Shown here: in pieces, positions 7,524 to 13,381 of the stretch
Numbering within the stretch: position 1 is the first letter of the stretch
Layout: each line of letters starts with the position of its first letter
Assembly (NCBI GenBank): GCA_022563775.1
Contig: JADFMS010000037.1
Span: 1-13,381 of the forward strand
DNA: 13,381 nt
Direction: 5' to 3'
DNA from: Fidelibacterota bacterium
Lineage (GTDB): Bacteria; Marinisomatota; SORT01
The notes under the pieces: model-generated
Database searches by the model: none
What the model was told of the DNA's origin: nothing
What the model saw: the letters and a program-made list of their open reading frames with translations, nothing else
Made by a program: the position numbers and the translations under genes

Positions 7524-8678
7524 CTATACTTTGTTGTAACTATTATAAGTTTCTCTCGCGATGATTATTTTTTGTATTTCCGATGTACCTTCATAAATTT
7601 CCGTGATCTTAGCGTCTCGCATAAATCGCTCTATCTCATATTCACGCATATATCCGTATCCGCCGAATATCTGAACAGCCTGATTTGCGGTCTTCATCGC
7701 TGTTTGTGATGCGAAAAGCTTTGCCATCGCCGATTCTTTTGTGAATTTCTCTCCACTATCTTGTTTTAGAGCAGCCCGGTATAACAATAATCTTGCGGCA
7801 TCAATTTCCATCGCCATCTCAGCAATTTTGAATTGAATTGCCTGAAACTTATTTATGGTTTTTCCGAATTGTTCTCGTTTTTGACTATATGCTATAGCTT
7901 TATCCATAGCGCCCTGTGCTATACCTAATGCCTGCGCTCCTATCCCTATCCTGCCGTAATCAAGAGTCGTTAAAGCAATTTTATAACCTTCTCCTTCTTC
8001 TCCGATCCTATTAAAAACCGGAATCCTGCAATCCTCAAAAATAAGTTCAGCAGTATCTGATGATCGGATACCTAATTTTTTTTCTATCTTACCAATAGAT
8101 AGTCCCGGAGAATTTTTCTCCACCACAAAAGTTGTCAGACCCTTTGAGCCTATTTCCTTGTCGGTCACGGCAAATACAATTATTAAATCGGCAGTTGAGC
8201 CGTTCGTTACAAAATTCTTTACACCGTTGAGTATGTACTCATCACCATCCCGTACAGCTGTACATGCCAAATTTGAAGCATCAGAGCCTGCCTGAGGTTC
8301 GCTCAGAGAGTATGCTCCCAATTTCTCACCGGATGAAAGAGCGGGGAGGAATTTCCTCATTTGTTCCTCAGTTCCGAATCGTCTTAAAGGAATACTTGCA
8401 AGAGTATTCGTTACAGAGATTATCACGGCAACAGAGGCGTCCACTTTCGCCAACTCTTCGATGATGATCGCATAAGAGAGATAACTCATTCCTGCTCCGC
8501 CATATTCCGGCGATGCGCATACTCCGCAAATTCCAAGCTTACCAAGCTTCTTGATTATTTCAAAAGGAAATTCAGATTTTTCATCTCTCTCTCTTGCGCT
8601 TGGAGCAATCTCTTTTTCGGCGAATTCTCTAATAGTCTGGCGAATCGCTATTTCTTCTTCTGATAAATTAAAATTCAT
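7524..8678 (-). CDS. Short-chain acyl-CoA dehydrogenase (butyryl-CoA dehydrogenase type)
   Basis: A 384-residue FAD enzyme that makes the alpha-beta double bond in acyl-CoA esters and passes electrons to electron-transfer flavoprotein. FAD- and substrate-binding segments are YSLSEPQAGSDAS (123-135) and NFVTNG (155-160), with FGGYGY (338-343) further on. The catalytic base is E363 in ITEIYEGTSEIQ, at the position used by short- and medium-chain enzymes and by bacterial butyryl-CoA dehydrogenases; isovaleryl-CoA dehydrogenases use a different position. This argues for straight short-chain substrates, although 2-methyl-branched chains remain possible. ATG at 8678 has only a weak GAAG upstream. 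The gene is 35 bp after hbd. No ETF genes are in the window. Confidence 0.94.
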   Translation of the reverse strand: MNFNLSEEEIAIRQTIREFAEKEIAPSARERDEKSEFPFEIIKKLGKLGICGVCASPEYGGAGMSYLSYAIIIEELAKVDASVAVIISVTNTLASIPLRRFGTEEQMRKFLPALSSGEKLGAYSLSEPQAGSDASNLACTAVRDGDEYILNGVKNFVTNGSTADLIIVFAVTDKEIGSKGLTTFVVEKNSPGLSIGKIEKKLGIRSSDTAELIFEDCRIPVFNRIGEEGEGYKIALTTLDYGRIGIGAQALGIAQGAMDKAIAYSQKREQFGKTINKFQAIQFKIAEMAMEIDAARLLLYRAALKQDSGEKFTKESAMAKLFASQTAMKTANQAVQIFGGYGYMREYEIERFMRDAKITEIYEGTSEIQKIIIARETYNSYNKV

Positions 8679-8713
8679 TATTCTTCACTTTTTAATTGAA
8701 TGAACATTAGGTT

Positions 8714-9568
8714 TTATGAGTAATCATAAAATCCTACTCCTGTTTTCCTACCCAGTTCTCCCGCTGCGACCTTTTTCTGCAGCAATGGGCAGGGTCTATA
8801 CTTATCATTATTAAATCCTTTTTGCAATACTTCCATTATATTCAAACAGACGTCTAATCCGATATAATCTGCCAAAGCCAACGGACCCATTGGATGATTC
8901 ATTCCTAACTTCATAACCTGATCGATATCCTCTGCTGATGAAACGTTTTCCATAAGAGCAAAGACTGCTTCGTTTATCATCGGCATCAATACCCTATTAG
9001 AAATAAATCCCGGTGAATCGTTTACTTCAACCGGGATTTTCTCAAGACGTTCAATAACAGACTTAATAAATAAGAATGTTTCTACGCTTGTGGAGCGACC
9101 CTTAATAATCTCTACTAATTTCATAATCGGTACCGGATTGAAAAAGTGCATTCCAATAATTTTATCGCTTCTGCTTGTAACCGACGCTAATTCGGAGATC
9201 GAAATAGATGACGTATTTGTTGCCAACACCGTTTCGGAAGGACAGAGCGAATCCAACTCCTTTAATATTTTTTCTTTCACTTCTTTTTTTTCATAGACTG
9301 CCTCTATTACCAATTGCGAGTTAATCGCAGAATATATGTTTGTTTCGGCGCTTATACGAGCAAGGGAATTATCAGCTTCTTCAGAAGTGACAGTTTCTTT
9401 TTTGACCTGTTTACCGAGATTATTTTTAATCGAGATCAGCGCTTTTTCTAACGAGTCCTTAGAAGAGTCCACAAGATTAACATCATAACCTCCAAGAGCA
9501 AAAACATGCGCAATCCCCGAACCCATCGTTCCCGCGCCTATCACGCTTACGTTTGTCAATTCACTCAC
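8714..9568 (-). CDS. hbd: 3-hydroxybutyryl-CoA dehydrogenase
   Basis: A 284-residue enzyme that interconverts acetoacetyl-CoA and 3-hydroxybutyryl-CoA with NAD(P)H. The N-terminal Rossmann domain has [12 protein letters not shown] (9-20) and D34 after strand two. Catalytic residues are S120 (ATNTSS), H141 (MHFFNPVP), its partner E153 and N191 (SPGFISNR). The C-terminal dimerisation domain has [15 protein letters not shown] (225-239) and ends [13 protein letters not shown] chose GTG at 9568: it gives [13 protein letters not shown], the normal family start, 7 bp after the thiolase stop. A TTG at 9589 would add seven residues and overlap the thiolase by 14 bp. It acts between the neighbouring thiolase and acyl-CoA dehydrogenase, with a crotonase encoded elsewhere. 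Confidence 0.95.
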   Translation of the reverse strand: MSELTNVSVIGAGTMGSGIAHVFALGGYDVNLVDSSKDSLEKALISIKNNLGKQVKKETVTSEEADNSLARISAETNIYSAINSQLVIEAVYEKKEVKEKILKELDSLCPSETVLATNTSSISISELASVTSRSDKIIGMHFFNPVPIMKLVEIIKGRSTSVETFLFIKSVIERLEKIPVEVNDSPGFISNRVLMPMINEAVFALMENVSSAEDIDQVMKLGMNHPMGPLALADYIGLDVCLNIMEVLQKGFNNDKYRPCPLLQKKVAAGELGRKTGVGFYDYS

Positions 9569-9575
9569 AGTGTTC

Positions 9576-10760
9576 TCATCTCTCCACAATCATGGCAGTC
9601 GCTTCGCCGCCGCCGAGGCATATAGCCGCAAGCCCGAGTTTCAGATTTCTCTGTTCCATTGCATGCAGCAGTGTAGTAATTATCCGCGCTCCGCTTGCGC
9701 CTAAAGGATGCCCGAGCGCAACAGCTCCTCCATTCACATTCAGCTTATCCATATCAAGTCCAAGCTCTTCCGAGACCGCAAGCCCTACCACGGAAAAAGC
9801 TTCATTGATCTCGAAAATCTCAATATCCTCTAATTTTAGTTCTGCTTTCTTCAGTACAAAATTGATAGCCTGAACGGGTGCCGTCGTGAACCATTCCGGC
9901 GCCTTCGCAGCCGTAGAATATGCTACTATTTTCGCCATCGGCGTTACTTTCAATTCTTCCGCTTTCGCCTCAGACAACACGAGCATAGATGAAGCGCCGT
10001 CGTTAATTTTAGATGAATTAGCAGCGGTAACTGTGCCGCCCTCTTCAAATGCAGATTTCAGATGGGGGATTTTATCGAATTTTACTCTTCCGGGTTCTTC
10101 ATCTACTTCAACTAAAACAGATTCTCCCGTTCGTTGAGGAATCTCAACTGTTACTATCTCTTTCTTGAAGAGACCTTCTTTTTGAGCCGCTAACGCTTTT
10201 TCATAACTCGATACAGCAAATGCATCCTGCGCTTCCCTTGGAACATTGCATTCCCGACCACAGAGCTCGGCAGCCCTGCCCATATGATAATCATTGTATA
10301 CATCCCAAAGCCCGTCCAATATCATACTATCGATGAGTTCGCCGTTTCCGAGACGGTAGCCTTCGCGTGCTTTCTTCAGTAAATACGGAGCGTTTGACAT
10401 GCTCTCCATTCCACCCGCAACTATCAGTTCTGCGTCCTCAGCCTTTATCGCCTGAGCGGCAAACATTACCGACTTCATTCCAGAACCGCAAACTTTATTT
10501 ATCGTTGTGCATTGGACCGTATTAGGCAGATCCGCAAAAAGGGCAGCTTGCCGGGCTGGAGCCTGACCTACCCCTGCCGGAAGTACGCATCCCATGAAAA
10601 CTTCTTCCACCTCTTCACTGTTTATTCCCGATCTCTTTAACGTCTCCCGAATGACGATGCTTCCTAATTTTGGAGCTGCGATAGAAGAGAGCGAACCTTG
10701 GAACGCGCCGATCGGCGTCCTGCATGCGGCGGCTATCAGGGGTGTTCTGTTCTTACTCAT
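9576..10760 (-). CDS. Acetyl-CoA C-acetyltransferase (thiolase)
   Basis: A 394-residue thiolase that condenses two acetyl-CoA to acetoacetyl-CoA or cleaves 3-ketoacyl-CoA. The nucleophile C91 is in [11 protein letters not shown], the NEAF motif is at 318-322, H351 is in [16 protein letters not shown], and the second active-site cysteine C381 is in CLGGGEA. These are the complete biosynthetic/degradative thiolase residues, and the length is that of bacterial acetyl-CoA acetyltransferases. I chose ATG at 10760, which gives [20 protein letters not shown] and overlaps the phoH-like stop by 8 bp. A GTG at 10784 would add eight residues and increase the overlap to 32 bp. Substrate length cannot be fixed from sequence, but the adjacent hbd favours C4 metabolism. 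Confidence 0.95.
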   Translation of the reverse strand: MSKNRTPLIAAACRTPIGAFQGSLSSIAAPKLGSIVIRETLKRSGINSEEVEEVFMGCVLPAGVGQAPARQAALFADLPNTVQCTTINKVCGSGMKSVMFAAQAIKAEDAELIVAGGMESMSNAPYLLKKAREGYRLGNGELIDSMILDGLWDVYNDYHMGRAAELCGRECNVPREAQDAFAVSSYEKALAAQKEGLFKKEIVTVEIPQRTGESVLVEVDEEPGRVKFDKIPHLKSAFEEGGTVTAANSSKINDGASSMLVLSEAKAEELKVTPMAKIVAYSTAAKAPEWFTTAPVQAINFVLKKAELKLEDIEIFEINEAFSVVGLAVSEELGLDMDKLNVNGGAVALGHPLGASGARIITTLLHAMEQRNLKLGLAAICLGGGEATAMIVER

Positions 10761-11754
10761 TGTCACGTGTCTCGATATCGTCACCGTTTAGGGATTCATA
10801 TGCATTAATGATATCTTTTACCAATTTGTGCCGCACAATATCTTTGGAATCCAAGTAGACAAACTTTATTCCTTCGATTCCCTTTAGAATTGATTGGATT
10901 CCCACCAATCCCGATTTTTGATTCGGCTCGAGATCGATTTGAGTAATATCCCCTGTGATAATCGCCCTACTTGAAGTGCCTAACCGGGTAAGAAACATTT
11001 TGACCTGCATCGGAGACGTATTTTGCGCCTCGTCCAATATCACAAAGGCATTATTGAGCGTCCTCCCGCGCATGTACGCCAAAGGTATGATCTCGATAAC
11101 GCGCCTATCCATCAAGCCCCTTAATTTTTCTGCCGGCATCATTTCATCTAATGCGTCATAAAGCGGAGCAAGGTAAGGCCCGATTTTCTCTCTGAGGTCA
11201 CCGGGTAGAAATCCCAACTTTTCGCCGGCTTCTACTGCGGGTCTTGTGAGTATTATCTTGTTTATTTCTTTGTTTTTTAATGCCGCAACCGCTAAGGCGA
11301 CCGCCAAATAGGTTTTTCCCGTTCCGGCAGGACCGATGACAATGACGATGTCATTGTTTAACGCCGATTCATATAATCGCAGCTGCCCTTCCGTTCGAGG
11401 TTTCACATAACCGCTTTTTGTGAAGACAATTACCTGATCAAGATCGACGTTATCGTCATTGAATTCTCCGGCTTCGTTGTAAGTGATGATCGATTTGACA
11501 TCCTCTTCATATAATCCGCCGTTCTTGTTCAATTCAATAAGCATCTGAGTCACGACCTTTTTGATATTCTCTATCTCTTTCTCTTCGCCCTTTATCTTAA
11601 GTACATCTCCCCGAACGATGATATTTGATTTAAAATGTTTCTCAACGACTTTTATGTTTTTGTCCTCTGAACCGAGAAATAAGAGCGGATCAGCCCCTTT
11701 AAGTTTAATCTCTGCTTCCTTTATCAAATAATTCTCTCCATTCTGTAATAGCAT
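10753..11754 (-). CDS. phoH: PhoH-like ATPase (PhoH/YbeZ family)
   Basis: A 333-residue predicted cytosolic NTPase. Residues about 15-75 look like a small KH-like or PhoH N-terminal RNA-associated domain (GADPLLFLGSEDKNIKVVEKHF begins it in two parts at 20-41). The P-loop domain has Walker A GPAGTGKT (141-148), TRPAVEAGEKLGFLPGD (170-186), Walker B FVILDEAQNT (237-246), TGDITQIDL (267-275) and a C-terminal DIVRHKLV (305-312). Relatives are linked to RNA metabolism, often beside the YbeY endoribonuclease, which is not in this window. It is the first gene of the minus-strand run. ATG at 11754 has no Shine-Dalgarno; an in-frame TTG at 11727 has GGAGAG six bases upstream and would give 324 residues. 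The overlap of 8 bp with the thiolase suggests coupling. Confidence 0.93.
   Translation of the reverse strand: MLLQNGENYLIKEAEIKLKGADPLLFLGSEDKNIKVVEKHFKSNIIVRGDVLKIKGEEKEIENIKKVVTQMLIELNKNGGLYEEDVKSIITYNEAGEFNDDNVDLDQVIVFTKSGYVKPRTEGQLRLYESALNNDIVIVIGPAGTGKTYLAVALAVAALKNKEINKIILTRPAVEAGEKLGFLPGDLREKIGPYLAPLYDALDEMMPAEKLRGLMDRRVIEIIPLAYMRGRTLNNAFVILDEAQNTSPMQVKMFLTRLGTSSRAIITGDITQIDLEPNQKSGLVGIQSILKGIEGIKFVYLDSKDIVRHKLVKDIINAYESLNGDDIETRDNE
11734..11739 (-). promoter_or_regulatory. Candidate ribosome binding site for an internal TTG start of the phoH-like gene
   Basis: On the minus strand GGAGAG is followed by six bases (AATTAT) and a TTG codon at 11725-11727, in frame with the PhoH-like gene. 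The upstream ATG at 11754 has only AT-rich sequence before it. Either codon leaves the PhoH domain whole, so conservation does not decide between them. Confidence 0.35.
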
Positions 11755-11843
11755 ATCAAAATATCAAAAACGAGCGAGATATACAAGCACGATTGGTTTA
11801 TTCCCCTATTCACCATAATAAGGGAAGAAATATAATTTCATAA

Positions 11844-11855
11844 GACGGGGTGTGT
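11844..11855. repeat. Partial copy of the hairpin-unit end (GACGGGGTGTGT)
   Basis: The 12 bases GACGGGGTGTGT are identical to the inner end of the hairpin unit at 11921-11932, in the same orientation, 77 bp apart. No hairpin precedes this copy, so it looks like a truncated remnant of the same repeat. Confidence 0.6.
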
Positions 11856-11862
11856 ATATAAT

Positions 11863-11932
11863 AAAATTATTCCTTAAGTTCCCCTCTGATAAGAGGGGTG
11901 GCATTTTGATTTATCAAAATGACGGGGTGTGT
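11863..11932 (+). repeat. Left hairpin repeat unit flanking the DUF559 pseudogene
   Basis: The unit begins AAAATTATTCC, then has two back-to-back hairpins: CCCCTCT-GATA-AGAGGGG (11881-11898, 7-bp stem) and CATTTTGAT-TT-ATCAAAATG (11902-11921, perfect 9-bp stem). It ends in GGGGTGTGT (11924-11932). The unit at 12366-12409 is its inverted partner: both share TCCCCTCT ... AAGAGGGGTG and GGGGTGTGT, with different inner hairpins between. The GGGGTGTGT ends face the pseudogene. Confidence 0.75.
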
Positions 11933-11969
11933 AATGAGCTTTACTGATTGACGAGAATATCAAAATATA

Positions 11970-12335
11970 ATGACAAAATACCTTTACAATAAGAATCTTA
12001 AGAAACTTGCCACAAAATTAAGAAATAAATCAACTCTCTCTGAGACTCTTCTCTAGAACAAGCTCAAGGGAAAGAAGATGCCGGGTCATGATTTCCACCG
12101 TCAAAAACCATAAGGTAATTTCATCGTAGATTTCTATTCTCCAACGCTAAAACTGATAATTGAGGTAGATGGCGTCACTCATAATTACAAACTTGAGGAA
12201 GATATCAAGCGGCAACTTAAACACGAATCAATGTCTCTTTCCGTTATTCGTTTTTTAGATTCGGATATACGGAACAATCTTGATGGAGTTCTACTTTTTA
12301 TTAAAAAATGGATAAAGGAGCATGTGGATGATTGA
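11970..12335 (+). pseudogene. DUF559-family endonuclease, inactivated by two in-frame stops
   Basis: Reading from ATG at 11970 gives 121 codons in a single frame up to TGA at 12333-12335, interrupted by TAG at codon 29 (12054-12056) and TAA at codon 48 (12111-12113). The protein-like text is clear on both sides of the stops: LRNKSTLSETLL, then KMPGHDFHRQKP, then GNFIVDFYSPTLKLIIEVDG, then VIRFLDSDIRNN. This is the DUF559 (Vsr-like, PD-(D/E)XK superfamily) pattern, with D54, E65 and D67 as likely active-site acids and H71 after the EVDG motif. Length fits the family. Codon 29 falls where relatives usually have Trp, so TGG to TAG is the likely change. No frameshift is needed and no good ribosome binding site is visible. 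The gene is inferred to be decaying and is bracketed by inverted hairpin units. Confidence 0.85.
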
Positions 12336-12365
12336 TGCGGCAATACCGCTTTTTTCAAACTCTTG

Positions 12366-12409
12366 ACACACCCCGCCTCTGCGAGGCACCCCTCTTACTT
12401 AGAGGGGAA
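12366..12409 (-). repeat. Right hairpin repeat unit flanking the DUF559 pseudogene
   Basis: It begins ACACACCCC (12366-12374), followed by hairpins GCCTC-TGC-GAGGC (12375-12387) and CCCCTCT-TACTT-AGAGGGG (12389-12407). In reverse complement it matches the left unit in TTCCCCTCT, AAGAGGGGTG and GGGGTGTGT. It lies 30 bp past the pseudogene stop. A run of six T (12422-12427) begins about 14 bases after the second hairpin, too far for a standard intrinsic terminator. Confidence 0.72.
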
Positions 12410-12543
12410 TCTTTCGGGCTCTTTTTTCTGAGGATAGTATAGTTGGTAAGGTAAGTCATAATTGATTTGAATGCGGAATGAGATTGCCCATATGTCATCT
12501 GTCAGGTTCGTAATACGATGTTCCGATGTTAGTCAGAAATAGA

Positions 12544-12603
12544 AAAATTATTCCCTAAATTCCCCTTCAAAGGGGAATGTCCGACTAATGCACGACAGTC
12601 AGG
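12544..12603 (+). repeat. Third hairpin repeat unit, combining modules of two repeat types
   Basis: The first 23 bases match the start of the left DUF559-flanking unit at 21 of 23 positions (11863-11885). A perfect hairpin ATTCCCCTT-CA-AAGGGGAAT follows (12559-12578). The tail GACTAAT (12583-12589), six variable bases and CAGTCAGG (12596-12603) match the tail of the unit at 1566-1619 with identical spacing. It therefore links the repeats at both ends of the window. No open frame is associated with it. Confidence 0.65.
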
Positions 12604-12786
12604 CGAGAAAGCTTATATCCCCGGAAAAGTGAAAAAAACCGGAGCCGAAAATTAAACAACTGGATAATGATTATTGATAATATTAAATTTAGTAAGAAAT
12701 AGTTTGCTTACATTTATCCTAATAGTAAGTAATCTAAAAGTCGGGAAGAAGTTAAACATCACCTAATCGGGGGTCGGGTGAAAGAC

Positions 12787-12793
12787 GGGAGGT
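12787..12793 (+). promoter_or_regulatory. Shine-Dalgarno of the FG-GAP gene
   Basis: GGGAGGT ends seven bases before the ATG at 12801. It is one of the strongest ribosome binding sites in the window and fixes this start, which also places a normal signal peptide at the N-terminus. Confidence 0.75.
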
Positions 12794-12800
12794 AGAAAGA

Positions 12801-13381
12801 ATGATCAACAGCAGCAATGTTTTTACAAATCTTAAACAAAGTTCATTTATCGTTTTGTTATTATGTGCGGCGGCTTCGCTGTCTATTTCACAGCCGGCTT
12901 ACGCGCAGATCAGTGAATTCAAAATAACGGCTTCTGACGGAGCGGAAAATGATCATTTTGGAGAATCAGCCTCCATCTCCGGCGACTACGCCGTCGTGGG
13001 TGCACGGTTTGATGATGATAATGGTCTTTCTTCAGGTTCGGCTTACGTGTTCAAACGCAGCGGCACGAGCTGGGCGCAGGAAGCGAAACTGCTTCCTTCC
13101 GATGGAGCAGTAGAAGATCGGTTCGGAGTTTCAGTCTCCATCTCCGGCGACTACGCCGTCGTGGGAGCTAAATTCGATGATGATAATGGCAGTAAATCAG
13201 GTTCGGCTTACGTGTTCAAACGCGCCGGCGCGAGCTGGACGGAGGAAGTAAAATTACTTCCTTCCGATGGAGCGGCAGGTGATGAGTTTGGAAAATCAGT
13301 CTCCATCTCCGGCGACTATGCCGTTGTGGGAGCTTTTGGGGATGATGATAATGGAAGTGGTTCAGGTTCGGCTTACGTGTT
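12801..13381 (+). CDS. Secreted FG-GAP repeat (beta-propeller) protein, partial
   Basis: The first 193 codons of a longer gene cut by the window end. Residues 1-35 form a signal peptide: polar start, hydrophobic FIVLLLCAAASLSI, and a type I cleavage site AYA before Q36. The mature part is made of 55-residue FG-GAP units with the pattern SDGA..D.FG.S.SISGDYAVVGA..DDDNG..SGSAYVFKR.G.SW..E.KLLP, given here with variable positions as dots. Two units are complete and the third is cut. The DDDNG loops resemble the calcium-binding loops of integrin-like propellers. Related proteins are extracellular or surface-bound with adhesion or enzymatic roles; the function here is unknown, and any C-terminal sorting signal lies beyond the window. 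It has its own Shine-Dalgarno and faces away from the minus-strand operon. Confidence 0.9.
   Translation, partial: MINSSNVFTNLKQSSFIVLLLCAAASLSISQPAYAQISEFKITASDGAENDHFGESASISGDYAVVGARFDDDNGLSSGSAYVFKRSGTSWAQEAKLLPSDGAVEDRFGVSVSISGDYAVVGAKFDDDNGSKSGSAYVFKRAGASWTEEVKLLPSDGAAGDEFGKSVSISGDYAVVGAFGDDDNGSGSGSAYV
12933..13381 (+). repeat. 165-bp coding tandem repeats within the FG-GAP gene
   Basis: Units start at 12933, 13098 and 13263, the last cut by the window edge. The sequence TCCATCTCCGGCGACTA recurs at 12972 and 13137 exactly and at 13302 with one change (TAT for TAC), a strict 165-bp period. The stretch from TCAGGTTCGG to GTGTTCAAACGC is also identical between units one and two. Conservation at synonymous sites suggests recent duplication or ongoing homogenisation. 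Confidence 0.9.

Larger units (their letters stand above)
12336..12800. other. Non-coding region between the DUF559 pseudogene and the FG-GAP gene
   Basis: This 465-bp stretch holds the right DUF559-flanking unit (12366-12409) and the third unit (12544-12603). The part at 12410-12543 shows nothing I can name. The part at 12604-12786 is AT-rich and should contain the promoter of the FG-GAP gene. It has TTGATA-like and TTGCTT-like hexamers but no well-spaced -10 partner, nor a Bacteroidota-style TAnnTTTG box, so I do not call one. No gene or RNA gene was recognised. Confidence 0.6.

Noticed and set aside
11753..11968. A direct 12-bp repeat ATATCAAAATAT (11753-11764 and 11957-11968), possibly a target-site duplication
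   Set aside because: It is simple AT-rich sequence, one copy overlaps the phoH-like start codon, and it does not match the limits of the hairpin units or the pseudogene.
12054..12113. Stop-codon reassignment to explain the DUF559 frame
   Set aside because: Both TAG and TAA would have to be read through, while genes here end normally at TAG (secA, acyl-CoA dehydrogenase) and TAA (hbd, phoH-like, leucine dehydrogenase).
12389..12427. Intrinsic terminator after the DUF559 pseudogene
   Set aside because: The hairpin is strong, but the T-run begins about 14 bases after the stem, so it does not fit the usual layout.
12476..12506. Possible degraded GTCATT-type element (GAGATTGCC at 12480-12488 shared with 1511-1519)
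   Set aside because: Only a nine-base match with no paired ends or hairpin; too little to call.
11863..12603. CRISPR array
   Set aside because: The repeats are few, inverted, unequal in spacing and separated by a pseudogene; there are no regular spacers and no cas genes.

Overview
The window looks like a chromosomal segment of a Gram-negative bacterium, probably of the FCB group (Bacteroidota, Ignavibacteriota, Marinimicrobia or a similar lineage). The clues are a SecA with a long insertion after its DEAD-like motif, a lipoprotein signal with acidic residues after the cysteine, a secreted FG-GAP protein, and intergenic hairpin repeats with a DUF559 nuclease relic. This placement is inference; no rRNA or other phylogenetic marker was tested.

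From 1 to 1340 there is a tRNA-Leu(UAG) and a PLP-dependent transsulfuration enzyme (cystathionine gamma-synthase type), both on the minus strand. The gap 1341-1670 carries nested inverted repeats. From 11754 down to 1671 nine tightly packed minus-strand genes form what looks like one operon: PhoH-like ATPase, thiolase, 3-hydroxybutyryl-CoA dehydrogenase, short-chain acyl-CoA dehydrogenase, leucine dehydrogenase, NusB, a metallophosphoesterase, SecA and a small predicted lipoprotein. Neighbours overlap by 4-11 bp or lie 7-35 bp apart. The thiolase, hydroxyacyl-CoA dehydrogenase and acyl-CoA dehydrogenase supply three of the four steps between acetyl-CoA and butyryl-CoA (the crotonase is not here), and leucine dehydrogenase feeds branched-chain 2-oxo acids into acyl-CoA metabolism. 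The remaining genes are housekeeping: transcription antitermination, protein export and an RNA-linked ATPase.

From 11755 to 12800 there is no intact gene. The region holds a DUF559-family endonuclease pseudogene with two in-frame stop codons (11970-12335), bracketed by two related hairpin-rich units in opposite orientation, and a third unit further on (12544-12603). That third unit joins sequence resembling the unit left of the pseudogene to sequence resembling a repeat at 1566-1619, so repeats at both ends of the window belong to one modular set. This is the least ordinary part of the window.

From 12801 to the right edge a plus-strand gene encodes a secreted FG-GAP beta-propeller protein. 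It is built from 165-bp DNA repeats and is cut off by the window end.
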